NCBI GenBank assembly: GCA_019925095.2
Contig: CM034389.1
Coordinates: 2,068,001-2,132,000 of the forward strand
Length of the DNA stretch: 64,000 bases
Reading direction: 5' to 3'
Source: Dendrolimus kikuchii
Lineage: Eukaryota; Arthropoda; Insecta; Lepidoptera; Lasiocampidae
A program made the position numbers and the translations under genes. Position 1 is the first letter of the stretch. Each line of letters opens with the position of its first letter. Of the stretch, positions 41,989-52,195 are shown piece by piece. The notes under the pieces were generated by a model. The model was not told where the DNA came from and did not search any database. It saw only the letters and a list, made by a program, of their open reading frames with translations.

Positions 41989-42389
41989 ATTATCTGAAAT
42001 ACCTTACGCTCTCTTATTGGCCACAGCTTTAGGTACAAAATATACACGAACATAGAGGTCGATACGGTTGTTGGTCTTTATTTATATTTACACAAGTAAT
42101 AATTTTTTATACATAATTATTGATTAAACTGTTCAAATACAGACAAGGTATGAGTACCATTTAGATAATTTTCAAGTTTAAAACACATAATGTCACATTT
42201 ATCGGTTGACAGCAGCGGTCAAGTAAATTAAATATTGAAACAAGAAGATTATCAATATTATATTGAAAGTATTTTTTTTTACTAATCAAAATCAAATTTA
42301 TTTATTTAAACCATGGTTATACAGTTGGTATTTATATGTTATATTGTATAATACCTACACATGTTTTTACTTACTTTACGTTTACTACA
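41989..42389. other. Unassigned AT-rich DNA
   Basis: No supported feature. Confidence 0.4.
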
Positions 42390-42475
42390 AACGTCGGAAT
42401 AATAAAAATGAAATAAATTATCGCGCTTAAAACCGTTAAAAAGTAGTTTCATTATGTACACATGTTTTGCTCACA
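42390..42475. repeat. Fold-back family right-end fragment
   Basis: ACGTCGGAATAATAAAAATG, GCGCTTAAAACCGTTAAAAA, GTAGTTTCATTATGTAC. Confidence 0.7.
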
Positions 42476-42494
42476 TAGGAGTATACTAATATAT

Positions 42495-42963
42495 TGTTAC
42501 GAGTTACAGAACTCGAATTAAAATGCCGTTGGAATTATTATAGAGTTTATTAAAACTATGCAAACACGTATAACACAGGTACAAATATAATTGAACACAA
42601 TCAGTTCAAACGTAATCCGCGATTCAATAACACGCGCAAAGTCCGTCACTATATAGATTATCGAATGTACACACGTCTTGTCTCGCTAGTGGTTATCGCT
42701 TGACTGCCTCACCCCTCCGTTGGGGCATTGCTTTATACTGTACAAATACAATATGTCTGTCGACTGAATTTCTAAGAATCACACCTGGCTACTGACTACC
42801 ATGAAGATTACAATACACAATGGGCTGTTTTTCCAATCACAAATATTAAACACAAAATAAACAAAAGAAGACGGTCATAAAAGCGTTTCAATGTTATTAG
42901 CTCAACCACCGACATGTAATAAATCTGCTTTGTTTACAGATGCAGGTGGCCCAAATTGTAACA
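42495..42963 (-). mobile_element. Solo LTR, complete, TSD ATAT
   Basis: 469 bp, TGTTACGAGTTACAGAACTC to GGCCCAAATTGTAACA, flanked by ATAT (42491-42494, 42964-42967). Ends TGTTAC/GTAACA are inverted. The 4-bp ATAT target is what the 17.6/297 group of insect Ty3/gypsy elements use. Confidence 0.85.
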
Positions 42964-42971
42964 ATATAATA

Positions 42972-43127
42972 ATCAGCTTGCTTGGCAGACGTTGCCCTAA
43001 AAATTAAAACCCGATTGCCGCGCCACCTACCGTGTCCAATATATTTTTTAAGTTGGACCAAATTACACACAGTTGCGGAGTTTATCCCGGTCATATATTG
43101 TGGCACGAGATTTTTTTATACTCGTAT
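42972..43127 (-). mobile_element. Helitron H3, diverged fragment
   Basis: AGCTTGCTTGGCAGACGTTGCC and CGCGCCACCTACCGTGTCC match the inverse H3 3' half. The CTAG end is changed. Confidence 0.5.
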
Positions 43128-43426
43128 AACTTTTTTATTGTATGAGTTCAGTAGACAGGCAGACGGCCCACCTGATGGAAAGCGGTTACCGTCCCCTATG
43201 GACATTTGTAACACCAAAGGCGCTACCAATATGCTGCCGGTGTCTAAAAGAGGCTGGAACCTGGCCCTTTTGGCCGGAACACAACTCAAGGTTGTTATGG
43301 TAGCATACTCTTGACCAGGGGTGGTACGAGGTCAGACGGACAATTACATTACCATCTAGCTATGGGTTGTTTTGTCGCCTCTTACGGCAGGCCGTCCAGC
43401 CACAGGACATTGTATTTTTGTCCCTA
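43128..43426 (-). mobile_element. S1 retroposon, old copy
   Basis: Full set of S1 blocks with many substitutions (TTGTATGAGTTCAGTAGACA, GGCGCTACCAATATGCTGCC). Adjoins the H3 fragment. Confidence 0.75.
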
Positions 43427-43453
43427 CGCACCATATAAGCCATGAACTATATA

Positions 43454-44440
43454 CAGTGTATACTCCATATAACGTCACTCGATTTAACGACAAACTCCCT
43501 TAAGCGTCGAAATCACTTGGCTTTGGTTGGTTTAGTTTGTCTTCCATTCCTCCTTCTGCGAGCACGTTATGTTTGCGAAGGAGGAGGCGGAACGGGAGCA
43601 TGAGCGGACGTCTTTACTCCGTTCCTGCCAAAGAAGGACTCGCCGACGCCGGAGGGCAGATTTCGACCTTCGGCCACCGTAAGCGAGTGGCGCGGGGCGC
43701 GTTACAAACCGCCCCACGCTAAACTAGACCAAGACGTTGCTGGGGGATAAAAGTAGTCCCCCAGATATAGACGAGGCCTGTGCGTGAGGCCCCCGCCTGC
43801 CAGGGCATCGCAGAGCTGGGTATCCCATTTACTCGTGGCATAGCCCTGACATAAGTAAGACACAGGACGGAACACCAAGGAGTTTTAGTGGGTATCCCTA
43901 ACTGGAGAGTGGCAATAGCGTGGCACCAGTTCTGACTGGGCGCGGTAGTGCCAGCCCCAATCTGGCGAATCCCACACACGGGTCGAGAATTATCCCCCAG
44001 GCTTCTGTGCCTGTCGCGGCTTAGTCCTTAAACGGATTTCCCCTGGCCAAAAAAAAGCTTGTCTTCCATACAATGATACATTCTATATAGCATTACACAC
44101 ACTCTCAATAACGTCAATAATTAAGTAATAAAAAGTACCTTTTAAATTGCCAAAATTAGTAAAAACTGCTCAGTAATATATGTTTTTTTATCGCTTTATT
44201 ATCCTAGCCTGTAATAAACTCGACTGTCGTCATCATGCACAGAAATTTCTAAGAAATTTTTGTGTTGTTCGGTTCGATGCCTCAATGTCGCAAGATATGA
44301 ATAAAATAAGTAAAAAAATACAACAATATTTCTGGTACAGCCAAAAGAAGAATAACAGACTTCTCTTCATTTAACGACAACTCTCTATAACGCTATAAAA
44401 TGCACAGTCCCTTCAGTGTCGTTATATAGAGTTTACGCTG
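43454..44440. mobile_element. Pogo-like MITE split by a LINE
   Basis: TA|CAGTGTATACTCCATATAAC on the left and GTTATATAGAGTTTACGCTG|TA on the right: inverted CAGYGTA-type ends with a TA target duplication, as in the Tc1/mariner-pogo group. No transposase. Without the LINE it is about 470 bp and collinear with 35661-36112. Confidence 0.85.
43548..44055 (+). pseudogene. R1/TRAS-like LINE 3' end, nested in the MITE
   Basis: The ORF remnant 43548-43682 reads SSFCEHVMFAKEEAEREHER, TSLLRSCQRRTRRRRRADFD, LRPP-stop, the basic C-terminus typical of R1-clade ORF2. The UTR follows (GCCTGCCAGGGCATCGCAGA, TTTTAGTGGGTATCCCTAAC) and ends in A8-9. TSD AG(T/C)TTGTCTTCCAT at 43534-43547 and 44056-44069 (13 of 14 bases). 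Confidence 0.85.
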
Positions 44441-44634
44441 TATTTAAAATTAAAGATAATAAATACGTCTTACCATATATTCACTGTGGTTGAAGAAATT
44501 AATTAATTAAGATAAAATTTATTAAGCGTAACGAATGAGGTCGTAAGAGTAGCTAAAGTATTATTTGCTTAGTTTTCCTTATTGACCCTTGGCCTTTTTG
44601 CTTTGTTGGACTATTTAACTTGGGTAGAACAGAA

Positions 44635-44836
44635 CGACACACCTTCCATGATCAAATTGATCGTGTACTAGCAGAAGGTGATGTCAGGAGCCTTAAGAAC
44701 AGACGAGCTTGCATGACAAGAGTTATGAATGTCAAAGAGGCAAGTGAGGTGTGTAAGAATAAGCCTAAATGGCACTCTGTTGTTCGTGCCTACCCCGCAA
44801 GGGAACTGGCGTGAAGTTATGTTTGTATGTATGTAT
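44635..44836 (+). pseudogene. LINE-A 3' end, copy j
   Basis: Starts CGACACACCTTCC and is open through NRRACMTRVMNVKEASEVC to RELA-stop. Exact TSD GTAGAACAGAA (44624-44634, 44837-44847). Carries the variants GAGCTTGCATG, AAAGAGGCAAG and TGGCACTCTG shared only with copies l and m. Confidence 0.9.
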
Positions 44837-44931
44837 GTAGAACAGAAGTTGGTCTTTATTGACTGTTATCTGTACTATACTGTTATCTGCACCTATCAAT
44901 AACAAATATCATTAAATAATTAACAACAAGA

Positions 44932-45023
44932 AGCAAGTGAGGTGTGTAAGAATAAGCCTGAATGGCGCTCTGTTGTTCGTGCCTACCCCGCAAGGGAACT
45001 GGCGTGAAGTTATGTATGTATGT
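44932..45023 (+). pseudogene. LINE-A 3' end, copy k (shortest)
   Basis: Only the last 92 bp: EASEVCKNKPEWRSVVRAYP, ARELA-stop and tail. No TSD identified. Confidence 0.85.
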
Positions 45024-45069
45024 ACCTTCAAAAAGTGTTCTCTAGTGGAACTTATTTTGAATAAAAACT

Positions 45070-45378
45070 TTAATTTTTTTTTATTGCAGGAGATCAGCAG
45101 ACAGGCAGACTTGATGGAAAGCGATTACCATCGCCTATGGACACTTGCAACAGCAAAGTTGCTACAAATGCGCTGCTGCTCTCTTAAGTGAGTCTGGAAC
45201 CTGGCCACTAACGCCGGAACACAACTCAAGGTTGTTATGGCGACGTACTGTAGACCAGGGGTGGTAGCCATCCAGTCGGGCAAATGCCCTACCACCTGGC
45301 TGTGGGTTGTTTACTTGCCTCTTACGACAGGCCGCCCGGCCGCAGCAAATTGTACTCTTTCTCCGTTCCTGCACGGAT
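45070..45378 (-). mobile_element. S1 retroposon, near full length
   Basis: Both ends present; it lacks 'GGCCCAC' near the 3' end (CAGGCAGACTTGATGG). Confidence 0.85.
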
Positions 45379-45771
45379 AAAAATGACTTGCCCTAAGCAC
45401 TTAGGAATTTTCCTACATTTATCTAAATACAGTCGTGGACACAAATACTTAACTATCCCCTAAACAACCACTTAAATTAATAACACACCGCTTTCGTGTT
45501 ATTCTCTGTTGAAGTTTATTAATGGGAAATCCCAGTGTTTACGTAATAAATAATCGACTTCTTCGCGAGTCGTACGCAGACGAGCGTGTTATCCCAGCGT
45601 TTTTGTTTCGGGGTGACGTTCAAACTCATAGATCAATTCTCATGTCGACGTTAGCAATGATTACTCGGTAAAGTAGAAATATCTTGCGGTTCTTTTGCCG
45701 CTGCGAACATTTAAAAATACGTTTTAATTTGACATCTATATATCCAAGCGTCATTTTGTGTATTTTTATTC
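45379..45771. other. Unassigned intergenic DNA
   Basis: No supported feature. Confidence 0.4.
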
Positions 45772-45784
45772 TGTAGTATATTTG

Positions 45785-46082
45785 AATGCATGATGAAAGA
45801 ATGACTAAACAGATATACAATGCAAAAGTGGATGGATGCAGAAGTCGTGGAAGGCCACGACACACCTTCCATGATCAAATTGATCGTGTACTAGCAGAAG
45901 GTGATGTCAGGAGCCTTAAGAACAGACGAGCTTGCATGACAAGAGTTATGAATGTCAAAGAGGCAAGTGAGGTGTGTAAGAATAAGCCTAAATGGCACTC
46001 TGTTGTTCGTGCCTACCCCGCAAGGGAACTGGCGTGAAGTTATGTATGTATGTATGTATGTATGTATGTATGTATGTATGTG
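45785..46082 (+). pseudogene. LINE-A 3' end, copy l
   Basis: Exact 13-bp TSD TGTAGTATATTTG (45772-45784, 46083-46095). Open from MHDERMTKQIYNAKVDGCRS to RELA-stop. Tail (TATG)10 or so, the longest in the window. Same diagnostic variants as copies j and m. Confidence 0.92.
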
Positions 46083-46239
46083 TGTAGTATATTTGCATAC
46101 ATGTAGTGACCACATGACTAGACTATTCGATCTTCATATAATTCGCTGGTTTCTGCTAAATATTACCACACAAATATATCTGCGATTTTATGACAAACTG
46201 CTTTTTTACTGATTTTCTACACAACAATTCTATCTCACA

Positions 46240-46481
46240 TTTTTTTTTATTGTAGGAATTCAGCAGACAGGTATACGGCCTACTTTATGGAAAGTGATTA
46301 CCATCGCCTATGGACATTTGCAACACCAAAGGTGCTACAAACGTGCTGCTGCTCTCTTAAGGGAGACTGGTCACTCATGCCGGAACACAACTCAAGGTTG
46401 TCATGGCAGCATACTTTAGACCAGGGATGGTAGCCATCTAGTCGGGCAAATCCCCTACCACCTGTCTGTGGGTTGTGTGTC
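46240..46481 (-). mobile_element. S1 retroposon, 5'-truncated
   Basis: T-run plus TTGTAGGAATTCAGCAG to CCTGTCTGTGGGTTGTG. Confidence 0.8.
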
Positions 46482-46689
46482 ACATAATAGAAAAGTTTCC
46501 TATTTATGGTTTAAAACAACAGAACTATATTTTTGTTTGCACATACATATTTGCACTTGTATTCAAATATTTTTTAGTTTTTGATATAAGTGCATTTCAT
46601 TGCGTCTTAGTAATTGGCTATCTCATTTAACTGTTATCTCTTTGTATAATTATATATTGATTTATAATTAAAAGACTATTACCATTGGA

Positions 46690-46815
46690 GTTGTCTGGAA
46701 GAGATCGCTTTTAGCAATAAGACCGCCCTTTGTACATAACTAGATATAATTTTAGTCTTTAAGTTCATGTTTGTATTGGTGTACAATAGAGAGTTATCTA
46801 TCTATCTATCTACCA
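46690..46815 (+). repeat. LINE-L 3' UTR with (ATCT)n tail
   Basis: GTTGTCTGGAAGAGATCGCT, TAAGACCGCCCTTTGTACAT, GTACAATAGAGAGTTATCTA, (ATCT)4. A simple-repeat-tailed LINE end. Confidence 0.7.
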
Positions 46816-46998
46816 TTATCCCACGTTCAGTTATCTCATAAGTAGTATTTCGGTGTATGGATGATACAGAGGATTGCAAGATAGTGAGTTTTTAACCCAG
46901 AAACCGATGTAAACTGATAAAAAAAATTCGTTGGTGAATATTAAAGGGATTACTATCAACCATCTTTCGTTGTTCGTTTTCATCGCATTGCTTGAAAC

Positions 46999-47140
46999 AA
47001 TAGACATAGACAACACTTTATTGTTCACCAAAACAAAAATTACAAATATGTACAACAAGACAATAGTTACTTAGTAAAACAAAAGGCGGCCTTATGGCTA
47101 AAAGCGATCTTTTCCACGCAACCTGAATCAAAGGAAATTC
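46999..47140 (-). repeat. LINE-L 3' UTR fragment, minus strand
   Basis: Inverse block: GGCGGCCTTATGGCTAAAAG, CGATCTTTTCCACGCAACCT. Confidence 0.65.
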
Positions 47141-47156
47141 TTAAATTATCCTTTTA

Positions 47157-47470
47157 TTTATTTTTTATTGCAGGGGTTCGGCAGACAGGCAGACGGCCCA
47201 CTTGATGGAAAGCGGTTACCATCGCCTATGGACGTTCGCAACACCAAAGGTGCTACAAATGCGCTGCTGCTCTCTTAAGGGAGACTGGAACCTGGTCACT
47301 AATGCCGGAACACAACTTAAGGTTGTTATGGCGACATACTTTAGACCAGGGGTGGTAGCCATCCAGTCGGGCAAATGCCCTACCACCTGGGTGTAAGTTG
47401 TTTTGTCGTCTCTTACGACAGGTCGCCCGGCCGCAGGAAATTGTATTCTTTCTCCGTTCCTGGACAGATA
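47157..47470 (-). mobile_element. S1 retroposon, full length
   Basis: TTTTTTATTGCAGGGGTTCGG to CGTTCCTGGACAGAT. The start of the sense strand is slightly altered (CTGTCCAGG). Confidence 0.85.
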
Positions 47471-48099
47471 AATTTATCTGTAATTATTATGCAACAAAGA
47501 AAAAGGAAAAAAATTATAAATAAAAGTGACATACATGAACAACAGATTACAGTCTAAAGTATTGTAAACTAGCAAATACATGATTGCGTAAGACTAACAA
47601 AATGATTCCTGACAAAAAATTTAGCTTTTCTGACGTCAGTGGGCTAAGAGTAAGATAGCCTGCATACCGAAGGGAACCGTACATTTTGACGGGATATTTA
47701 ATTTATATGTATTCTAAATGTTATTGTAAAAAAATCAAACAATCGACGACATTCCATGCGAACGACGAAATGCGATTGAAAGTAAGTCCTTGCGTTTGTT
47801 TGAAAATAGACGCTCGTCTGGGTTTGTTATAATAAAGTGGTTAAGATGTATGTACATACCCGATACATACTTTTTTGGTATCACATTTTGACTGAGTGCA
47901 AAATGATAATTGTTTGTTTTGACTTTTTCGCAGATGATGATGTCAGATATCAAATATATTAACTGGGGTTAAAGAAGACATATTTAATTAATACCTTTTA
48001 ACTGTATGTCAGTTTACACATAATTAAGAGTTGACGTCCACCATTTTTGCCATTTGTACAACGAAACCCAAAAAAAGGCCAAAAATTATTACAGGAAAT
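47471..48099. other. Unassigned intergenic DNA
   Basis: No supported feature over about 630 bp. Confidence 0.4.
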
Positions 48100-48275
48100 A
48101 AACCGACTTCAAAAATAAATTTAATACAAGTTAACAAAGCAAATAAATAAACAGAGAAAGGAAATAATTTTACAACGCCTTGAAGTCGACGTCAAGAAAA
48201 TAATAAAGTTACTATATAAGTACTTAGGTGAATCAAAAAATTCTTGAAATCAATATTAAAATATGCAAAAGTATT

Positions 48276-49504
48276 TTATTTTTCAACATAATTTCCCTCC
48301 AATACAATGCATTTAGAATAACGCGTTATTAACTTCCTGATTCTTTCTCCTGACATCACCTTCTAGCAGAAGGTGATGTCAGGAGCTTTAAGAACAGACG
48401 AGCTTGCATGACAAGAGTTATGAATGTCAAAGAGGCAAGTGAGGTGTGTAAGAATAAGCCTAAATGGCACTCTGTTGTTCGTGCCTACCCCACAAGGGAA
48501 CTGGCGTGAAGTTATGTATGTATGTATGATTCTTTGCGAAAAAAATTGTTTTTCTTGAGGCCCGAAAATCTCTTCTATGGCAACAATAACCGCGTCATTA
48601 TCGTGATATTTAGTTCCACGAATTTCCTCTTTTAATTTTGGGAATAAGTGAAAATCACTTCTGGTTAAGTCCGAAAAATATGGTACGGTCAAGGAGATTG
48701 AAGTCAGCACAGCGGATTACGTTGAGCGAAATTTTTTGTCGATGAGCGGGAGCGTTATCGTGAAGAAACAACACGCCCAACGACAGGTTTCCACGACCTT
48801 TTTTTTAATCGCCTCACTCAGTTTCGAAATTTAATTTGCATAATAGAGTCCTGTAATCGTCTGGCCTTTTGGCATGCAATCAATTAAAAGGATTCCTTGA
48901 CTATCTCAAAACACTGAGGCAATAAGTTTGCCAGCGGTAGGAGCAACTCGAAATTTCTTAATGCATGGAAAGGATGGTCGTATCCAAGACATGCTTTGTC
49001 TCTTAGTTTCAGGATCGAAATGATGGAACCACGTTTAATCCATGGTGATAAGGTGACGACAAAAAATATCCGAATCAGATCCGAATTAGAAATTTCCAAA
49101 TGTCGGTTTTTGTTTTCGTTGGTCAACATTCGTGGCACCCATTTTTATATATATAAGTTTTATCTATGGCACTCATCTTGCCGACACTTTGTTGAACCCC
49201 AGTGGATCAATTAAAATGGATTGAACGCTACGAAAATATATCTTTAGGATCTTAGCTATATGTCTTATAGTTATTCTTCTGTCTTCCACAACCAGATTTT
49301 CAACCTATTTGACATTTTCTTCTGTAACGGAGGTTGAAGGCCGCCCAGAACGCGGGTCATCTTTACAGCTTGATCTACCTCTTAAATTCAGCTACCCAGC
49401 ACGCAAACATAGCATAGGGTACAGCATCATCCCCTAATTTCTTTCGCAGACATTTTTTTCAATCTGAGATATTTTATCACCGCACGTAACTCACTTTTAT
49501 CCAT
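48276..49504 (-). pseudogene. Mariner transposase pseudogene
   Basis: Starts MDKSELRAVIKYL (ATG at 49504) with a helix-turn-helix region (about VEDRRITIRHIAKILKI), then VPRMLTNENKNRHLEISNSD (a marker of mariner), ITMD with the following codon changed to a stop, TWFHHFDPETK, LFLHDNAPAHRQK (second catalytic Asp), PYFSDLTRSDFHLFP (third Asp region) and LITRYSKCIVLEGNYVEK-stop. Several frameshifts and stops make it inactive. Length in total is about the usual 345 residues once the LINE is discounted. Confidence 0.85.
48347..48526 (+). pseudogene. LINE-A 3' end, copy m, in mariner, with inverted 5' end
   Basis: Exact 9-bp TSD TGATTCTTT (48338-48346, 48527-48535). The insertion begins with 18-19 bases in reverse (CTCCTGACATCACCTTCT), then one to a few bases later the forward copy GCAGAAGGTGATGTCAGGAG. 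Same variant set as copies j and l. The TATG tail is short. Confidence 0.92.
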
Positions 49505-49746
49505 AATTTTGCGTTTTTAGCAACTCGTTGCACAAAAAAATTTATTACGTGCAAACGAACTGACAAAAACAAGTGACAGTCGGCATAAGTATTGTGTGAT
49601 TGACACTCTTTAATTTTAATATCGAACTTCTTTTAAAAAGGTTTTATGTATATATGCACTTGTAAGAACTTTTTGATTCACCCTCGTGCATACTTATATA
49701 ATTAAATAGTTTTTCGATGCACCTAGCAAGCAAGGTATACTGTGTA

Positions 49747-50104
49747 CATACATACATAACTTCACGCCAGTTCCCTTGCGGGGTAGGCACGAACAGCAGA
49801 GCGCCATTTAGGCTTATTCTTACACACCTCACTTGCTTCTTTGACATTCATAACTCTTGTCATGCACGCTCGTCTGTTCTTAAGGCTCCTGATCATGGAA
49901 GGTGTGTCGTGGCCTTCCACGACTTCTGCATCCATCCACTTTTGCATTGTATATCTGTTTAGTCATTCTTTTATCATGCATTCTTTCCACATGCCCGAAC
50001 CACCGGAACATTCCTTTCCTTACCTTCACCCCAACACTCTCTTTCAGACCAACTCTCTTTCTTACTTCGATATTACGAACGCGGTCCGCGAGCGTCACTC
50101 CGCT
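49747..50104 (-). pseudogene. LINE-A, copy n
   Basis: Exact 12-bp TSD GTATACTGTGTA (49735-49746, 50105-50116). The minus strand reads VTLADRVRNIEVRKRVGLKE to HTFHDQ, then a deletion of about 45 bp, then SLKNRRACM to RELA-stop. Confidence 0.92.
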
Positions 50105-50489
50105 GTATACTGTGTATTTAGGTATATATAGTAATTTTGTTTACGTTTTACGTGGAACCGACTTCAAAATGTAGGTAGTTACCTGCTTTTCATTTTGCCT
50201 TTACTTGTATTAAATTTACATTGAAGTCGGTTTCTTTTTTGTAAAACATTTTTGAGTTGGTAAAAAATAGTCCATACTCAAAAGTAGATCTTGTTTTTGT
50301 CACATCAATTTTTCAAAAAGATTAAATCTACTTTTTTTTGTTTTTATTGCATGAGTTCGGCAGACAGGCAGACGGCCCACCTGATCGAAAGCGGTTACCA
50401 TCATATTTGTAAGGTGCTATCAATGTGCTGGCGCTCTCTAAAGGAAGGCTGAAGGCCTGGCCACTAATATCAGAACATAAGTCAAGGTT

Positions 50490-51136
50490 TTCCTTAACTT
50501 TTTGCGACTTGTACATAAACTACGTTTTAACTGTTTTATGCGCGGTAATTTATTTCATTTTTTATTATTTACAGTATCACAAATCAACCTGATTGACATT
50601 TTTTTTTAAATTTTACCTCCTACCTATTTTAATATTATATAAAACTAGCTGTCCCGGCAGACGTTGTTCTGCCCTGAAGAAATAAAATTTAGAACCCGAT
50701 TGCAGCGCCATCTACCGGGTCCAAATGTAAGCTATCCTATCTTTCAAGTCGGATCAAACTGCACACGGTGTGCAAATTTGATTAAAATCGGTCAAGTAGT
50801 TTAGGAGTCCATCGCGGACAAACAACGTGACACGTAATTTATACATATTAAGATTATTAGAGCTAGGCACATTGCTGAAGAGTTTCTTGCGCCGCTTTTT
50901 CTCTTCAAGCCACAACATGTTGCGAAATTAGGCTCCCATAGAGTAAATAATAACCATAAACAAAATTAAAATGAACACGTTGGCGGGAGGCTAAATAAAA
51001 CTTTAACAATACTCATTGACACTTGACATCTGTGTCTTCCGTGTCACAGTTACTGAAAAGTGGCCGAAACGTCGGAATAATAAAAATTAAATAAATTACC
51101 GCATTTAAACCCATTAAAATGTAGTTTAATTATAAT
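50490..51136. mobile_element. Fold-back element split by a Helitron
   Basis: Left end TTCCTTAACTTTTTGCGAC, ACGTTTTAACTGTTTTATGC; right part with GCACATTGCTGAAGAGTTTC, GGCGGGAGGCTAAATAAAAC, GGCCGAAACGTCGG and GTAGTTTAATTA. TSD TCAAGGTT/TCAAGATT (7 of 8). Confidence 0.8.
50645..50853 (-). mobile_element. Helitron H3 nested in the fold-back element
   Basis: Inverse H3: CTAGCTGTCCCGGCAGACGT to ACGTAATTTATACATATTAAGA. 209 bp, same length as 12411-12619. Confidence 0.85.
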
Positions 51137-51302
51137 TCAAGATTGTTATGACAGCATACTCTAGACCAGGGGTGGTAGCAATCCAGACGTGCAAATGCCC
51201 TACCACCTGTCTGTGGGTTGTTTTGTCGCCTCTTACGACAGGCTGCCCAGCCGTCGGAAATTGTATTATCTCTCGTTCCTGGACGGATATGAACCTACTA
51301 CA

Positions 51303-51380
51303 TATTTTATTAACATCGCTTCGCAACGTGTTATCGCTGTGTTTAAAAAGAAGAAGCGGCAAGAAACTCCACAATTATTA
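51303..51380 (+). repeat. Repeat F fragment
   Basis: ATCGCTTCGCAACGTGTTATC, AAGAAGAAGCGGCAAGAAAC. Confidence 0.6.
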
Positions 51381-51443
51381 CATGTCATTTTTGTATCATC
51401 TATCATCATCTATCTTAGGCTCTTTTTTTCTTGATTCCAATCT

Positions 51444-51713
51444 ATGACTATAGAAGAACGTAATACAAGTAAGTCGCTTAGACTAGGAAAGTCATTGCGC
51501 AAATCGGTAAATTGGTTCAGTAGTGAATCATACGTTGACTCGTTCATTACCACGAATTATGGTAATTGGCGTGACTCAATATTAACTGGAAACGAACAAC
51601 AATATTGTCTTGAATTTCGTACCACACTCGTGATACAAAAGAAAATTTATTTTTGTTGCTTTGTAAAATTTAAGCAGTCACCATACGTGTTAATAGATTC
51701 GTCGGGTAGTTAA
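51444..51713 (+). CDS. Unassigned 89-codon ORF
   Basis: Opens MTIEERNTSKSLRLGKSLRK and closes PYVLIDSSGS-stop. Mixed composition, not a repeat shared elsewhere in the window, and one of the few ORFs here without a repeat explanation. No signal peptide, clear membrane segment or known motif. It could be a chance ORF, an exon, or part of an unrecognised element. I favour chance or element. Confidence 0.15.
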   Translation: MTIEERNTSKSLRLGKSLRKSVNWFSSESYVDSFITTNYGNWRDSILTGNEQQYCLEFRTTLVIQKKIYFCCFVKFKQSPYVLIDSSGS

Positions 51714-51879
51714 GGGTTGGTGCATATAAACCGCGCGCAGAAAGTTTGCCGACAAATGCGTTATCGTCATGACAACGCGTACGAAGTTTTGGTACATGCT
51801 AGTATTGTATAAATAATTATGAATTTCCACCACTTAACAATGATACGTATTTCCTTTTTAATATATCGTGTTTTTTTTT

Positions 51880-52195
51880 TATTTTTTTTTTATTGCAGGA
51901 GTTCAGCAGACACGCAGACGGCCCACTTGATGGAAAAGCGGTTACCATCGCCTATGGACATTTGCAACACCAAAGATGCTACAAATGCGCTGCTGCTCTC
52001 TTAAAGGAGACTGGGACCTGGTCACTAATGCCGGAACACAACACAAGGTTGTTATGGCGGCATACTCTAGACCAGGGGTGGTCGCCATCCAGTCCAGCAA
52101 ATACTCTACCACCTGGCTGTGGGTTGTTTAGTCGCCTCTTACGACAGGCCGCCGGGCCGCAGGAAATTGTATTCTTTCTCCGTTCCTGCACGGAT
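51880..52195 (-). mobile_element. S1 retroposon, full length
   Basis: T-run to CGTTCCTGCACGGAT. Flanks TAATATATCGTG (left of the T-run) and TAATATTGTG (right) form an imperfect direct repeat. Confidence 0.87.

Larger units (their letters stand above)
48223..49686 (-). mobile_element. Mariner transposon, broken
   Basis: Inverted ends CTTAGGTGAATCAAAAAATT (left) and, inverted, CGAGGGTGAATCAAAAAGTT (right). TA precedes the left end; the right flank is TG, probably a decayed TA. A LINE-A copy is nested inside. Confidence 0.85.
48100..50233. mobile_element. Inverted-repeat element (AAACCGACTTCAA ends) holding a mariner
   Basis: Left AAACCGACTTCAA..TAAATTTAATACAAG and right CTTGTATTAAATTTACATTG then AAGTCGGTTT are inverted. 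Inside are a mariner and two LINE-A copies. Without them the element is roughly 0.3 kb. Ends match those of the 2-kb element at 37-39 kb. Confidence 0.7.
50331..51289 (-). mobile_element. S1 retroposon split by a fold-back element
   Basis: 3' half at 50331-50489 (TTTTTATTGCATGAGTTCGG to GTCAAGGTT); 5' half at 51137-51289 (TCAAGATTGTTATGACAGCA to CGTTCCTGGACGGAT). Joined at TCAAGG/ATT they give one S1 copy. Confidence 0.85.
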
